Part shown: piece after piece, positions 25,665 to 35,750 of the stretch
How positions within the stretch are numbered: the first letter of the stretch is position 1
How the letters are laid out: each line of letters starts with the position of its first letter
DNA from: Pleomorphomonas diazotrophica
Lineage (GTDB): Bacteria; Pseudomonadota; Alphaproteobacteria; Rhizobiales; Pleomorphomonadaceae
Reading direction: 5' to 3'
Assembly (NCBI RefSeq): GCF_002844595.1
Contig: NZ_PJNW01000008.1
Location: 1-64,000 of the forward strand
Length of the DNA: 64,000 nucleotides
Notes under the pieces: generated by a model
What the model was told of the DNA's origin: nothing
Databases searched by the model: none
The model's input: the letters and a program-made list of their open reading frames with translations, nothing else
Position numbers and translations under genes: made by a program

Positions 25665-26090
25665 GCGATATTCTGGACAAGTACCGGAAATTATCAGGTA
25701 ATCGATAGCGTGTAGTTCTCGAAAAATTACGAGATACGTGAATTGTGGAGAGGGCTTGTAATTTTGAAGAACATATAATGGTGTTGTCTGTATATAGATG
25801 TGTGTTTTCGTATCATTAACATTTAAGTCAAATTATGTGTATTATAGTAAAAATAATATAATATCGTTACATGATACTAACTAGCTCCGAATCGAAAATT
25901 TCAAATATTGCAACGGGATACCCAATTTGTTCTTCGTCAAACGAGGTATCGCGCGAAAAATCTATTACCGCAACTTATAGTTGTATTGATAGAGCTGATC
26001 GTTCCCCTTAGGGAAAATGTCGATCGGAGTAACGAAGACGAGCTTAAGTGTATTTTGGGCCGTCGGCCTTAGGAACGCTTTGGAGAGCCA
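25665..26090. other. AT-rich gap after Rep-like gene
   Basis: 426 bases, strongly AT-rich between about 25,730 and 25,990 compared with the island and chromosome. It contains a small TCTCG/CGAGA hairpin near 25,714-25,731 and palindromic repeat copy 4. A location downstream of a Rep-like gene is typical for a replication origin or a recent insertion. No gene is visible. Confidence 0.45.
26002..26020 (+). repeat. Island palindromic repeat, copy 4
   Basis: TTCCCCTTAGGGAAAATGT followed by CGATCGG; consensus as for copies 1-3. It lies 71 bases before the exonuclease start, a promoter-like distance. Confidence 0.6.
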
Positions 26091-26903
26091 ATGGCATTCG
26101 ACGAACTCATTGATTTGGAAGCAATCGCGAAGGCTCTTGAAGCGTCCCCGCATTACCGCGTTCTGCGGAAGCTTGCTCCTCGTTTGCCGGTGCTGGGAAT
26201 TGCCGACGAGGAAACCAAGCTAGGCATCTACGTCGATACAGAAGCGACCGGTCTCGACACGGCTAGAGACGAGATCATCGAGTTGGCGATGGTGCCCTTC
26301 AGGTTCACACCAGATGGTACAGTCGTCCGTGTGCTGCCTGCCTTCAACAAGCTTCGCGAACCCTCGACCCCTATCTCGGCCGAGATCACTGATATCACCG
26401 GTATCACAAATGAGATGGTCGCTGGCTGTGCGATCGATCCAGACGAGGTAATCGCTTTCACGAGAGATGCCGATCTCATCGTCGCGCATAACGCCGCCTA
26501 CGATCGAAAGATGCTTGAGCGTTTTGCTCCAGAAGCTTTCGAACATAAATGCTGGTCGTGCTCCATGTCGCAAGTGCCGTGGCGGGAGCAGGGGTTCGAG
26601 GGCACGAAGCTTGGGTATCTCGCAACTCAGTTCGGGTTCTTCTACGACAAGCATCGCGCCGTCAGTGACTGTCTCGCGGCCATAGAACTTCTTGCATCCA
26701 AGATGCCCAAGAGCGGCCGAACCGCCTTGGATCACATGTTGGAAGTGGCGCGTAAGCCCTCTTTCCGGATTTGGGCGACACACGCCCCTTACGAACTGAA
26801 AGACGTCTTGAAGGCGCGAAAATACCGCTGGAACGACGGCTCTGACGGCTTTCCGAAGGCCTGGCACGTTGACGTATTGAGGCGCTTCGAGAGGCAGAAA
26901 TAG
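26091..26903 (+). CDS. DEDDh 3'-5' exonuclease, DNA polymerase III epsilon-like
   Basis: 270 residues from ATG 26091 with GGAG 5 bases upstream. The four acidic residues and the histidine are in place: YVDTEATGLD (Exo I), AHNAAYDRKML (Exo II) and HRAVSDCLAAIEL (Exo III, DEDDh type). An unusual 50-residue N-terminal helical extension and a 60-residue C-terminus rich in basic and aromatic residues (YELKDVLKARKYRWNDG) follow. It degrades DNA or RNA 3' ends. On an island it may act in DNA processing or defence. It stands alone. Confidence 0.87.
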   Translation: MAFDELIDLEAIAKALEASPHYRVLRKLAPRLPVLGIADEETKLGIYVDTEATGLDTARDEIIELAMVPFRFTPDGTVVRVLPAFNKLREPSTPISAEITDITGITNEMVAGCAIDPDEVIAFTRDADLIVAHNAAYDRKMLERFAPEAFEHKCWSCSMSQVPWREQGFEGTKLGYLATQFGFFYDKHRAVSDCLAAIELLASKMPKSGRTALDHMLEVARKPSFRIWATHAPYELKDVLKARKYRWNDGSDGFPKAWHVDVLRRFERQK

Positions 26904-27035
26904 AGTTTCTACGAGCCGAAATATATCAGCGCGACGTCGAGATCTTAGCGACCAGAATAACAGCATATGAGCGGTTTTCGTCTCGCACCTAGACTCCGAT
27001 TCCGCGTAACCACCCTGCAGACAAGGTGCGGCCAT

Positions 27036-27848
27036 TTAGTCCATATGAGGCCCGCCTTTCGCGTTGTGGGGGCCTTGATAATTAAATCCCTTTTTGATCC
27101 GCTCCAGCGCTTCGGCTTTGCTAGCGTCCCACCGAGCTTTTAGCCACTGGTACTTCGCCAGAATTCCGTCGTCGTTGCGGTACTGCTGGATCCAGTTGTC
27201 AATCTTGACTTCGAGCCGCTTTGCAAGCTTTTCGTTCATAACGTAGGGCGCCAAGAAATCAGTCTCATAGTAGCCGTCGTCGCCGCGAACGACAAAAGAC
27301 CAATGCTTAGGTAATTCGGAGGCTGCCGCAACAACGTCATCGTCGAGCGACCGGTCGATGATGATCCGTGGCATCCTGGCGACCTGGCTCTCGAGACAGT
27401 AGGCACGATTCATCGCAGGCCCGAAAGCTATCGCGTCCATGTGAAAGAGAGGCCCGACAGTTACCCCCCCGCGTAGCGGTAGCCCAAGCATGACCATGCT
27501 AGTTTGGAATTCTGTTACGAACTTCAGAAGCCGGTACAAGTCATAATGACCAGCGTAAGGAAAAGAAACAATGACGCTATCCGAGAACTGCGAATACTCA
27601 TCCCGAGAGGGATGGTCTTCAGTCTCCGTTTCAACGTAATCTTTCGCTCGTGCCGCAAATGACCATACAGCATTCAATAGTATTTTCCGGATATTGGGAT
27701 CGGCGTCCGATTCTTCGACGGCTTGTCGCCAGCCGAGGATATCAAAGAACGCAATCGCCCGCATTTGATATTCAACAGGGGCACTGTCGTCGTATGTCGC
27801 GATAAAATTCCTCGGGTCTCGTTGCTTTTCTCGTCCGAACATCGCCAT
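27036..27848 (-). CDS. Class III nucleotide cyclase-like protein
   Basis: 270 residues from ATG 27848; ATG 27866 is an in-frame alternative. The class III cyclase core is visible: first metal aspartate D36 in AIAFFDILGW, second D90 in QFSDSVIVSF, then LRGGVTVG and FGPAMNRAYCLES, which matches the GxxhNxAxRLE pattern. It resembles the single-domain pyrimidine or purine cyclases of Pycsar-type phage defence. Whether substrate residues fit cCMP or cUMP cannot be judged by eye. The neighbour on the other strand is a DUF6119 protein, not a known Pycsar effector. Confidence 0.65.
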   Translation of the reverse strand: MAMFGREKQRDPRNFIATYDDSAPVEYQMRAIAFFDILGWRQAVEESDADPNIRKILLNAVWSFAARAKDYVETETEDHPSRDEYSQFSDSVIVSFPYAGHYDLYRLLKFVTEFQTSMVMLGLPLRGGVTVGPLFHMDAIAFGPAMNRAYCLESQVARMPRIIIDRSLDDDVVAAASELPKHWSFVVRGDDGYYETDFLAPYVMNEKLAKRLEVKIDNWIQQYRNDDGILAKYQWLKARWDASKAEALERIKKGFNYQGPHNAKGGPHMD

Positions 27849-28240
27849 AATTCTAAGCGTCCACACTGATAACTATGTTGACATATCGAAGTTTATTAAG
27901 GGCCATCCCATTGGTTTGTCGACCAGCTATGGGGCATTTATCGCGAGATCGCACCGCTCATTGCTCGAAGAGGTATCATGTTTCGAGTCGCTATCATCTT
28001 GCTGGATAACTCCCAGGAATAGACGGGATCGCCGGTGCCTTCGCTTATTCGTTGCATGGTTGAGAAGTTATGAGGAGTGTGTCCCACACGACTCGGAGTG
28101 GTTATACCTACGTCATGTAGACCGCTGTCCGCACGGTGATAGCGAGGGTGGCTATCCTAACGCATCGTTGCACAAGCTCGATTTCTATCAAAAATAGTAC
28201 TCTACGCCTTTGCAAGTTAAGTGGGGCGGAGGGATGGGCG
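27849..28240. other. Divergent region between cyclase-like and DUF6119 genes
   Basis: 392 bases with moderate AT content that should carry promoters for both divergent genes. A rightward open frame here (27916-28197) has unnatural composition and no ribosome site. No operator palindrome was found. Confidence 0.4.
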
Positions 28241-29875
28241 ATGCCAAAATCAAAGACTTTCACCCTCTATCTCGCAAAGAGCGGGGTCGAGGACTTTGAG
28301 CGTGCGCTTACACAAGCGGCACAAGACAGAGTCTCTGCTAAAGACGCGACTGTAGTTGAGTCCGATGGCCTCGGCAGCAAAGCGATCGCCTATATCTTCG
28401 ACAACGAACCCCGTTCTCCGCCATGGCTTTCTGACATTGGCGAGGTTTTCGATGGGCTTCCTGCTATAAAGAACAAATCGTCGTGTGCCGTCGTAGTATT
28501 TAAACATGCAAAGCGGATATTCATAACCTCGTTTGCGCATGGTTGGCAGTACATCGACGACTCGAGAATTGAGTCAGACTTTGGCCTTCGCGTCGCCGTC
28601 AATTCACTTAGCGATAGCAAACTAAGACGGATCGATCGAAGCCATCTTGGGGAGGCGATGAAAGGAGTCTCTCAGTCAGCCTTTCAACGAGATTTGCAAG
28701 CGTTTGGAATCGATGAGGCGCTGGACCTTGTGCGGCGAATAACTGGAAAAGCGGAGGATAGCGAATTTGCAAACAGTATCGCTGGCTCTACTTCGCTGAA
28801 AATTACGCGCGAGATGACATTGCCAGATTTAGCTGGAATCGCGGAAGAAGCTCTCACACGCTTCCAATCGGACGCTTATAAGAAAACCAGCTTCCAGATT
28901 ATCGATAAAGTGCGTCCAATTCTCGATCAGGCGCTCTTGATGAAACTCGATGCGAAGGCGATTGAGGTCATCAAGGCGGGGCAGGACAGTTTCGAACTCG
29001 CGTTGCCGGGATGGTCAGAAGATGATGTTGTATACTACGGTTTCAGCGGCTTGCGAGTGCAAAGACGGTATCCAGATCTTTTGATGTCAAACTACCGGAC
29101 TGAGCTTGGAGACGACATTGGTCGACTGGATATAGATTGCTTACATAAGCATGGCGTTATTGCTGAATTCGCCAGCGATGCGATGATCAAGAAACGCTGG
29201 AGTCTTAAAAAGGCACTGATCGGCTCGCTGGTGATCGACAACGGCCTATATGCGATCAGCGAGGGCGAATGGTATCGACTTGATCAACAGTTTAAGGACG
29301 ATGTCGATGGTGTGTTCCATGAATTGGTTAAGGGGTGGGACTCAACGCCGCTCAAAATAATAAAGAAGGTCTCAGAAGACGGGAAAAGGACGGGGTTTGA
29401 GAGCGAGCTTGAATACAATAAAAGATGTGCCTCATACTACGGGCAGCTCTGTCTAGATCAAGAGATACTGCCGGTCGTATCGATACCCTATGGGAAATTT
29501 GAGTCGTGCGATCTGATCGATATCGCTGGCAAAAGACTCATACATGTCAAAAAGAGTTCGCGCCAATCGAGCGTACTTAGTCACTTTTTCAAACAAGGAA
29601 GCAACTCAGCGCGGATTCTCAAAACCTACCCGGAGGCCCGACAAGTTCTTTTGGAAAGGGTGCGCGCTTTATCAAACGGCGCCGCTGCAGAACACTTGAG
29701 AGAGAACCTCGGTGACACCCTCTCCGGTTGGACTGTTGAGTTTCACATCATTGATGCTCCGCGCCCGAATGGTTCGTTTGCTATCCCGTTTTTCAGCCGA
29801 ATCACGCTTAGGGAGGAGGCGCGAACATTAAGAGGAATGACATTCGGGGTGGTGCTCAGATTCATTCCCACGTGA
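28241..29875 (+). CDS. DUF6119 / TIGR04141-family protein
   Basis: 544 residues from ATG 28241, which is supported by GGAGG (the frame opens at 28136). The start KTFTLYLAKSGVEDFERAL and the C-terminal CDLIDIAGKRLIHVKK, then SSVLSHFFKQGSNSARIL, are diagnostic of the sporadically distributed TIGR04141 family. The D-x(n)-HVK pattern near the C-terminus resembles the E/D-x-K of restriction-endonuclease folds. Function unknown; these proteins are typical of defence islands. GC is lower than in the chromosome. It is divergent from the cyclase-like gene and faces the integrase. Confidence 0.82.
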   Translation: MPKSKTFTLYLAKSGVEDFERALTQAAQDRVSAKDATVVESDGLGSKAIAYIFDNEPRSPPWLSDIGEVFDGLPAIKNKSSCAVVVFKHAKRIFITSFAHGWQYIDDSRIESDFGLRVAVNSLSDSKLRRIDRSHLGEAMKGVSQSAFQRDLQAFGIDEALDLVRRITGKAEDSEFANSIAGSTSLKITREMTLPDLAGIAEEALTRFQSDAYKKTSFQIIDKVRPILDQALLMKLDAKAIEVIKAGQDSFELALPGWSEDDVVYYGFSGLRVQRRYPDLLMSNYRTELGDDIGRLDIDCLHKHGVIAEFASDAMIKKRWSLKKALIGSLVIDNGLYAISEGEWYRLDQQFKDDVDGVFHELVKGWDSTPLKIIKKVSEDGKRTGFESELEYNKRCASYYGQLCLDQEILPVVSIPYGKFESCDLIDIAGKRLIHVKKSSRQSSVLSHFFKQGSNSARILKTYPEARQVLLERVRALSNGAAAEHLRENLGDTLSGWTVEFHIIDAPRPNGSFAIPFFSRITLREEARTLRGMTFGVVLRFIPT

Positions 29876-29903
29876 TTGTTGCCAACTCTGAGAAGAGCTT
29901 CGC

Positions 29904-31223
29904 TCAATCGTAACTCCCTTCGAGCTGCTTCGCCAAATCCTCCGGCACGACATCCGAGTAGTACATCTCGATCATCCGAACTGATGTCCGCATATTGATC
30001 GCCAACGTATAGACGTCGGTTCCCTTTCTGAGCTGCCGGGTCGCATAGGTGTGTCGGAAGCTGTAGGCGGAACGAACTTGGCCGAACACGTCGGTCTTGA
30101 GTTTGGCCGCTTCCAACAGCGCGTTGAGACTCTTTTTGTAGGATTGCGCTCGTTCACCGGAGGCGTTGACGAACATAGGCTCGTCGTCTCTCGGCTCCCG
30201 CCCGTGAACCTTTTTGAAAGCGTCCCAAAGAGCGGCGAAACTCGTGGCTGCACCAATATTCGGGACAAGTTGTTGCGGCTTTTTGCCTTTGCCGTAGGCC
30301 AGAATGCGAATGCGCTGCTCGACGATTGGTTTGTCTCGCTCTTCCTTGAAGCCAACGATATGCGCCCAATCGAGGTTGAATAGCTCAGTCGGTCGCATGC
30401 CTGTTTCGAGTGCGATGTTGATGAACCAGTAGAGCACCGTTCGCTCATAGGCGACGCGGCTGACAGAAGGCGTGATCTCTTTGCCGTCCATGTCCTTCCA
30501 GGAGTTCGGCTGTTGCTTGCCTCGGCGCTGAGGAGTGAGAACGTCGATCATCCGTTGCTCTGCGACCTGCATGAGCTTGGCAACCTCGGCGTCAGTGAAG
30601 GACGGCCGCTTGTTCCGCTCTTCGGCAACCAGATCGATCTTGGGAATGTCGGATGCCTTGAGGTAGCCCAGCCGCACAGCGTGTTTGAACACCGACCGCA
30701 TGGTGACGGCTTCCCGGCGCAGCGTGCTCAGCGTCGCCTCGATATGCTGGGCAGGACGGATCACTCGGCGTCCCTTTCGCTCGTAGGCGATATGCGTCTC
30801 TTTTGCCCCAGGACCGCTCGTCCAGTAGCTTCGTCGCCATTCCATGTAGCTGTGAAGCTTCGGGACGCTGATAGCTGTTATGGGGCTTCTACCGAAGAAG
30901 GGGACCATATAGCGATCAAGCACGCCTCGGTCGGCTGCGACCTTGGACAGCTTTGATGGATTGCTCCCGGCTTCCAACTGGGCGCTTTCGAGATACTGGC
31001 GAGCGACCTTGTCGAAGGAAGTTTTTCCTGGAAGCGTTCCTTGCTCTGCGCTCCAGAGGGCGCGTTGATATTCGATCTCAGCGCGTCGCTTGGCGTCTTC
31101 CTCGTCGCTGGTCTTCAGACAAATGCGTTTCTGCCCTTGGCCGGGTATGGAGAACCGAACCCAGAGGCTCGGGCTATCTACTCGGGAAAATACAACATAG
31201 GGCAGTTTGGGCTGAACAGTCAT
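29904..31223 (-). CDS. int: Island integrase, tyrosine recombinase
   Basis: 439 residues from ATG 31223 (the frame opens at 31319 without support). An N-terminal arm-binding-like region (about 1-60), a core-binding domain (KTSFDKVARQYLESAQLEAG and onwards), and a catalytic domain with ETGMRPTELFNLDW (first Arg), AYGKGKKPQ (Lys), SFRHTYATRQL (His-x-x-Arg) and MYYSD (Tyr). The usual HxxR-Y spacing is kept, though the second His position reads as INMRTS. It is the only full-length integrase in the island and most likely catalyses integration at tRNA-Thr, 2.2 kb to its right. Confidence 0.93.
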   Translation of the reverse strand: MTVQPKLPYVVFSRVDSPSLWVRFSIPGQGQKRICLKTSDEEDAKRRAEIEYQRALWSAEQGTLPGKTSFDKVARQYLESAQLEAGSNPSKLSKVAADRGVLDRYMVPFFGRSPITAISVPKLHSYMEWRRSYWTSGPGAKETHIAYERKGRRVIRPAQHIEATLSTLRREAVTMRSVFKHAVRLGYLKASDIPKIDLVAEERNKRPSFTDAEVAKLMQVAEQRMIDVLTPQRRGKQQPNSWKDMDGKEITPSVSRVAYERTVLYWFINIALETGMRPTELFNLDWAHIVGFKEERDKPIVEQRIRILAYGKGKKPQQLVPNIGAATSFAALWDAFKKVHGREPRDDEPMFVNASGERAQSYKKSLNALLEAAKLKTDVFGQVRSAYSFRHTYATRQLRKGTDVYTLAINMRTSVRMIEMYYSDVVPEDLAKQLEGSYD

Positions 31224-31392
31224 CGGTGCCGTCTTGAGCTTAATTAACTGGGCATCAGCTGGGTACTGGTGGTAGATACCAAGCAACGCTAAGCTATTGA
31301 AATTAAATACGAAGGGCAAGCCTATATTGGGAGGGACAAAGCTTAGATTAAAGCTCGACGGGCGGGCCGTAGAAATTCAACCAGGAGAAGCC

Positions 31393-31761
31393 TTACTTTT
31401 TCGGCCGCGCGACGCCTCGTTGATCCTTATATAGGACAACTACTTTGCTAATCCGCTCGTTGAGCTTCCGGGCAATTCTGTCGGGGTCTTTCTTGGGCGG
31501 CTCTGCCCGCTTCACCTCAACGGGGACGAGCTTTTTCCTGAGGGCACTTGCAGTTTGCACGCGCTTTGCTGCCTTCGCTCGCTTCTCCGCTTCCTTCCTC
31601 CGCTTTGCCTCGGCCTTCGCCTCTCTTCTCTGCTTGACCTGGGCCAATTGCTCCGGATCGGTGTTCACCACGAGTGGACGCTTTTTCTTTGTAAACGTGA
31701 ACCAGCCGGACCTCGCGCCTATTACGGTAGATCCTCCGAGATACGAGCCGCTGCGTGACAT
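31393..31761 (-). CDS. Basic lysine/arginine-rich protein
   Basis: 122 residues from ATG 31761, with GGAGGG 3 bases from the start. A short N-terminal beta segment (GSYLGGSTVIGARSGWFTF) is followed by a long charged helix rich in Lys, Arg, Glu and Ala (KRREAKAEAKRRKEAEKRAK). It probably binds nucleic acid or forms a coiled coil. Similar small proteins accompany integrases on alphaproteobacterial elements, which is memory-based. It lies 170 bases upstream of the integrase, in the same direction. Confidence 0.68.
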   Translation of the reverse strand: MSRSGSYLGGSTVIGARSGWFTFTKKKRPLVVNTDPEQLAQVKQRREAKAEAKRRKEAEKRAKAAKRVQTASALRKKLVPVEVKRAEPPKKDPDRIARKLNERISKVVVLYKDQRGVARPKK

Positions 31762-32107
31762 AAGCCCTCCATTTCGCCGCATTGACTAGCAGTAACTAGG
31801 TTCAACCACAGATAGGTCGAAAAGCTTGATGAGTGTTAAATTCCCAACTCTGCGCCGGCAGACAGCCGTCTCAATAGAATGACATTGTGAGCTGCATGTC
31901 ATGCACAGTTTGCACGGTGCTAAAGGCGAGATCCGGACACCTTTGCTATGATCTTTGGTTTCAAATATCGTTGCGTTCTTTGCTGGCATTGGCACTGACG
32001 TCGGTCCGGACTTTGGTCGGAAGTGAATGATAAATCCGTCTTTTCAATTGCCTCCAAAGCCGCACTGAATAACACTCGGTGAGCGGCGGTATGCTTGGAA
32101 TTGAGTC
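31762..32107. other. Divergent region between basic protein and HEPN-like gene
   Basis: 346 bases that separate two divergent genes. No convincing ORF. It should contain both promoters. Confidence 0.4.
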
Positions 32108-33127
32108 ATGAGCGACGAGAATACCCCTAATCGACGGATAGACGAGATCAGAGACTCCGCCTTGAGTTTCAAAGTTGGCGATGAGAGCGAAGGCGAGATC
32201 AGAGCTATTATCCCTATCCAGAATAACCTTTACGTTGTAAAAGATAGGGTTATCTACAGCGTAATACTTGCGGACGATATTGATCCTAATAGAACTAGAG
32301 AAGATATTCCAAACGCGATGCAGAAGGTCGTTGAGGCTGGGGCGCTTGATGATGTGGTTATAAGAACATTCTTGACTGGATATGGGCTGTTTAGGAAAGA
32401 GAGAGTTGCGGTCGGGGTGGATTATGAAGCCGCATTATTAGTTGTGTTTGATATAATGGAGGATTTGTTATCTGCAAAATCCATCATTTCAGATATTGAA
32501 GACGTGATTTTGAAGAACAGAGAGAAAAAGATATACCCCGAGGGAGGTGTTGTTGTGTTGCCGTCGCTTCCGAATATCGGAGCCAGGACAAAGAGCGTTA
32601 TTCAAAAAATAGATCATGCGTTGATAAATATCTATAAATTAGCATGTGTATTCTATGGCGAAGAAACCCTCCGGGGGGCTGGACCTTGGCTCGATGGTCT
32701 GTCGAAGTATCTTTCTGGGACGCTCGCGGGAGATGAGAAATTCGTTGAAGTTGCGAAAAATATCGCTGTGTTCGGCAAGGCGGCAAGGAATGTCAGACAT
32801 TGCATTGAACATCCCAAGTCGGGGCAGCGTATAGTCCTGACTGACTATCAGATTTCGCCCAACAAAAATCTGGTCGAGCCCTCGATTGAGGTAATTCATA
32901 AGGATACCCCGTTTGAGAAGGCTTGTATTAGTGATTTTATGAACTACTTACTTGATAGTACCCTAACCGGGGCGGAACTATTGATGGCTTTTCTTGCGGC
33001 GTATCATATGGCGCCTTTGGGAGGGTTTGAAATTGGGGTTGGTGAAATACCCGTGGACCAACGGAGAGATGGGGTTCGCTATGGTTACCTTATCAATCTC
33101 GGTGGAAAGCTTCATCGGCTAGGATAG
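32108..33127 (+). CDS. HEPN-like protein, unknown function
   Basis: 339 residues, clearly AT-richer than its neighbours. Structure: alpha/beta N-terminus (about 1-115), a helical region 160-240 with KAARNVRHCIEHPKSG, which contains the RN...H core of HEPN ribonucleases (R227/N228 to H231 or H235), and a helical C-terminus. HEPN proteins often act as toxin RNases in conflict systems. No nucleotidyltransferase partner is visible next to it. It is the outermost gene at the right end of the island. Confidence 0.6.
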   Translation: MSDENTPNRRIDEIRDSALSFKVGDESEGEIRAIIPIQNNLYVVKDRVIYSVILADDIDPNRTREDIPNAMQKVVEAGALDDVVIRTFLTGYGLFRKERVAVGVDYEAALLVVFDIMEDLLSAKSIISDIEDVILKNREKKIYPEGGVVVLPSLPNIGARTKSVIQKIDHALINIYKLACVFYGEETLRGAGPWLDGLSKYLSGTLAGDEKFVEVAKNIAVFGKAARNVRHCIEHPKSGQRIVLTDYQISPNKNLVEPSIEVIHKDTPFEKACISDFMNYLLDSTLTGAELLMAFLAAYHMAPLGGFEIGVGEIPVDQRRDGVRYGYLINLGGKLHRLG

Positions 33128-33292
33128 TTTTTTAGCTCGCCAACGTGCGCTTCAATATCGAGCGCTTCGTGCGAAGTCCTTTTTGTGGATTTGGACGCGG
33201 CGAGCCGAGCCTGAGGACGCTTAGCCTGACCGTAGAAATACGCTGTTGGGCGTTCGGCTGGTCGCCACCAGCGAGTTACTGTGCTGCGTCGG

Positions 33293-33310
33293 TGTGCTAG
33301 GTGCGTGCTA
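33293..33310. repeat. Arm-type repeat, right end of island
   Basis: TGTGCTAGGTGCGTGCTA, one mismatch from the copy at 11705. It is followed by an inverted AGCACG half. Probable integrase arm-binding site. Confidence 0.65.
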
Positions 33311-33362
33311 ATAGCACGCTCAAGGCTACCCCTAACCCCTTGAATTTCATGGCCCGAGAATC

Positions 33363-33383
33363 TGCGTGCTAACAGCGTGCTAG
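33363..33383. repeat. Second arm-type repeat, right end
   Basis: Carries GCGTGCTAACAGCGTGCTAG, a tandem of the same GCGTGCTA motif with a 4-base spacer, 53 bases past the first right-end copy. Confidence 0.55.
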
Positions 33384-33431
33384 CCCGATTTTGCACAGAA
33401 ACCCGCGGAATTCTTAGGAAAAGCTCAGCTA

Positions 33432-33520
<89 letters not shown>

Positions 33521-33801
33521 ATCTTTTGTCCGCCGGAAGGCCTCGCGACCGCTCGTCGGGGACGGGCGTTCTCCTGCCACAGTTCGTTCCACCGTGCAAC
33601 CCCGTCAGCAGGAATTTGAACGGCAAAAAAGCGGGTGTGGCAGGTTGGCCCGCGATGAGGTCCGGTAAAGACGGGCTTTGCCGGCGAAATCAATGGCCAA
33701 AGCCGCGCGGGCCCCAGGCGGGGCAGCTTCAGCGGACTCGGGACAGAGCGAAGACGGAGGCGGAGCTTGATGAATGGACGGGCCCCGTGGGCGACCGTCC
33801 G

Positions 33802-34875
<1,074 letters not shown>

Positions 34876-34925
34876 TGATGCGTCTCCCATGCGGGGCTTG
34901 CGCCCGTCTCAAGTAAAGCGGCGCG

Positions 34926-35750
34926 TCATCCCTTGACCGAGCCCTGAAGGAGCGCCGCGACGAAGTGGCGCTGGAAGGCCAGGAACAACAGGACGGTCGG
35001 GGCCAGAATGAGCAGCGAGCCGGCACAGAGCAGCGGTACGTCGGTGCCCCATTGCCCCTGGAAGGCGCCGAGGGCGCCGGCCATCGTGCGTCGGCTCGGG
35101 TCCTTCACCAGCACCACCGGCAGCAGGAACTGGTTCCAGGTCCACAGGAACAGGAGGATGGTCAGCGACATGATGGCCGGGCGGGCGAGCGGCACCTGGA
35201 CGAGCCAGAACTCCTTCCAGCGCGTGGCGCCGTCGAGCTGCGCCGCCTCGGTGAGGTCGTTGGGCACGTTGAGGAAATGGGCGCGCATCCAGTAGACCGA
35301 GAAGGGCATGTAGAGGCCGATCAGCGGCAGGATGATGGCAAATCGGGTATTGAGCAGGCCGAAGGCGCGGACCTCGTAATAGAGCGGGGTGATCACCGCC
35401 TCGAAGGGCAGCGTCAGGCCGGCGACGAACACGAGATAGATCCACCTGTTGCGGCCGCCGGTCAGCTTGGCGAGGCCATAGCCGGCCATGGTGGCCGCCA
35501 GCACCGACACCGGTACGACGCCGAGCACGATCAGCGTGCTCGATAGCACGAGCTGACCCATGTTGGCCGCCTCGAAGGCCCTGGCAAAGTTGCTCCATTG
35601 CGGATCGGCTGGCCAGCTGAGGCCGTTCGGATAGCTGCCAGACGGAGCGAGCGCCGCCGTGAACATGCTGAGGAACGGCAGCAGCGTCACCGTCATCAAC
35701 AGCGCGAGAAGGAGGCGCGCCAGCCAGGTCTTGGGTTTGGCAGCCGTCAT
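34926..35750 (-). CDS. Sugar ABC transporter permease (second subunit)
   Basis: 274 residues with six membrane helices and the permease EAA loop in EAAQLDGATRWKEFWLVQVPLARPA. It begins at ATG 35750, overlapping the stop of the first permease (ATGA). The frame extends upstream, but only as a shadow of that gene. It belongs to the CUT1 importer and pairs with the permease encoded upstream. Confidence 0.94.
   Translation of the reverse strand: MTAAKPKTWLARLLLALLMTVTLLPFLSMFTAALAPSGSYPNGLSWPADPQWSNFARAFEAANMGQLVLSSTLIVLGVVPVSVLAATMAGYGLAKLTGGRNRWIYLVFVAGLTLPFEAVITPLYYEVRAFGLLNTRFAIILPLIGLYMPFSVYWMRAHFLNVPNDLTEAAQLDGATRWKEFWLVQVPLARPAIMSLTILLFLWTWNQFLLPVVLVKDPSRRTMAGALGAFQGQWGTDVPLLCAGSLLILAPTVLLFLAFQRHFVAALLQGSVKG

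Noticed and set aside
27916-28197. Rightward frame in the cyclase/DUF6119 gap
   Set aside because: No ribosome site, unnatural composition, and it runs into the DUF6119 gene.
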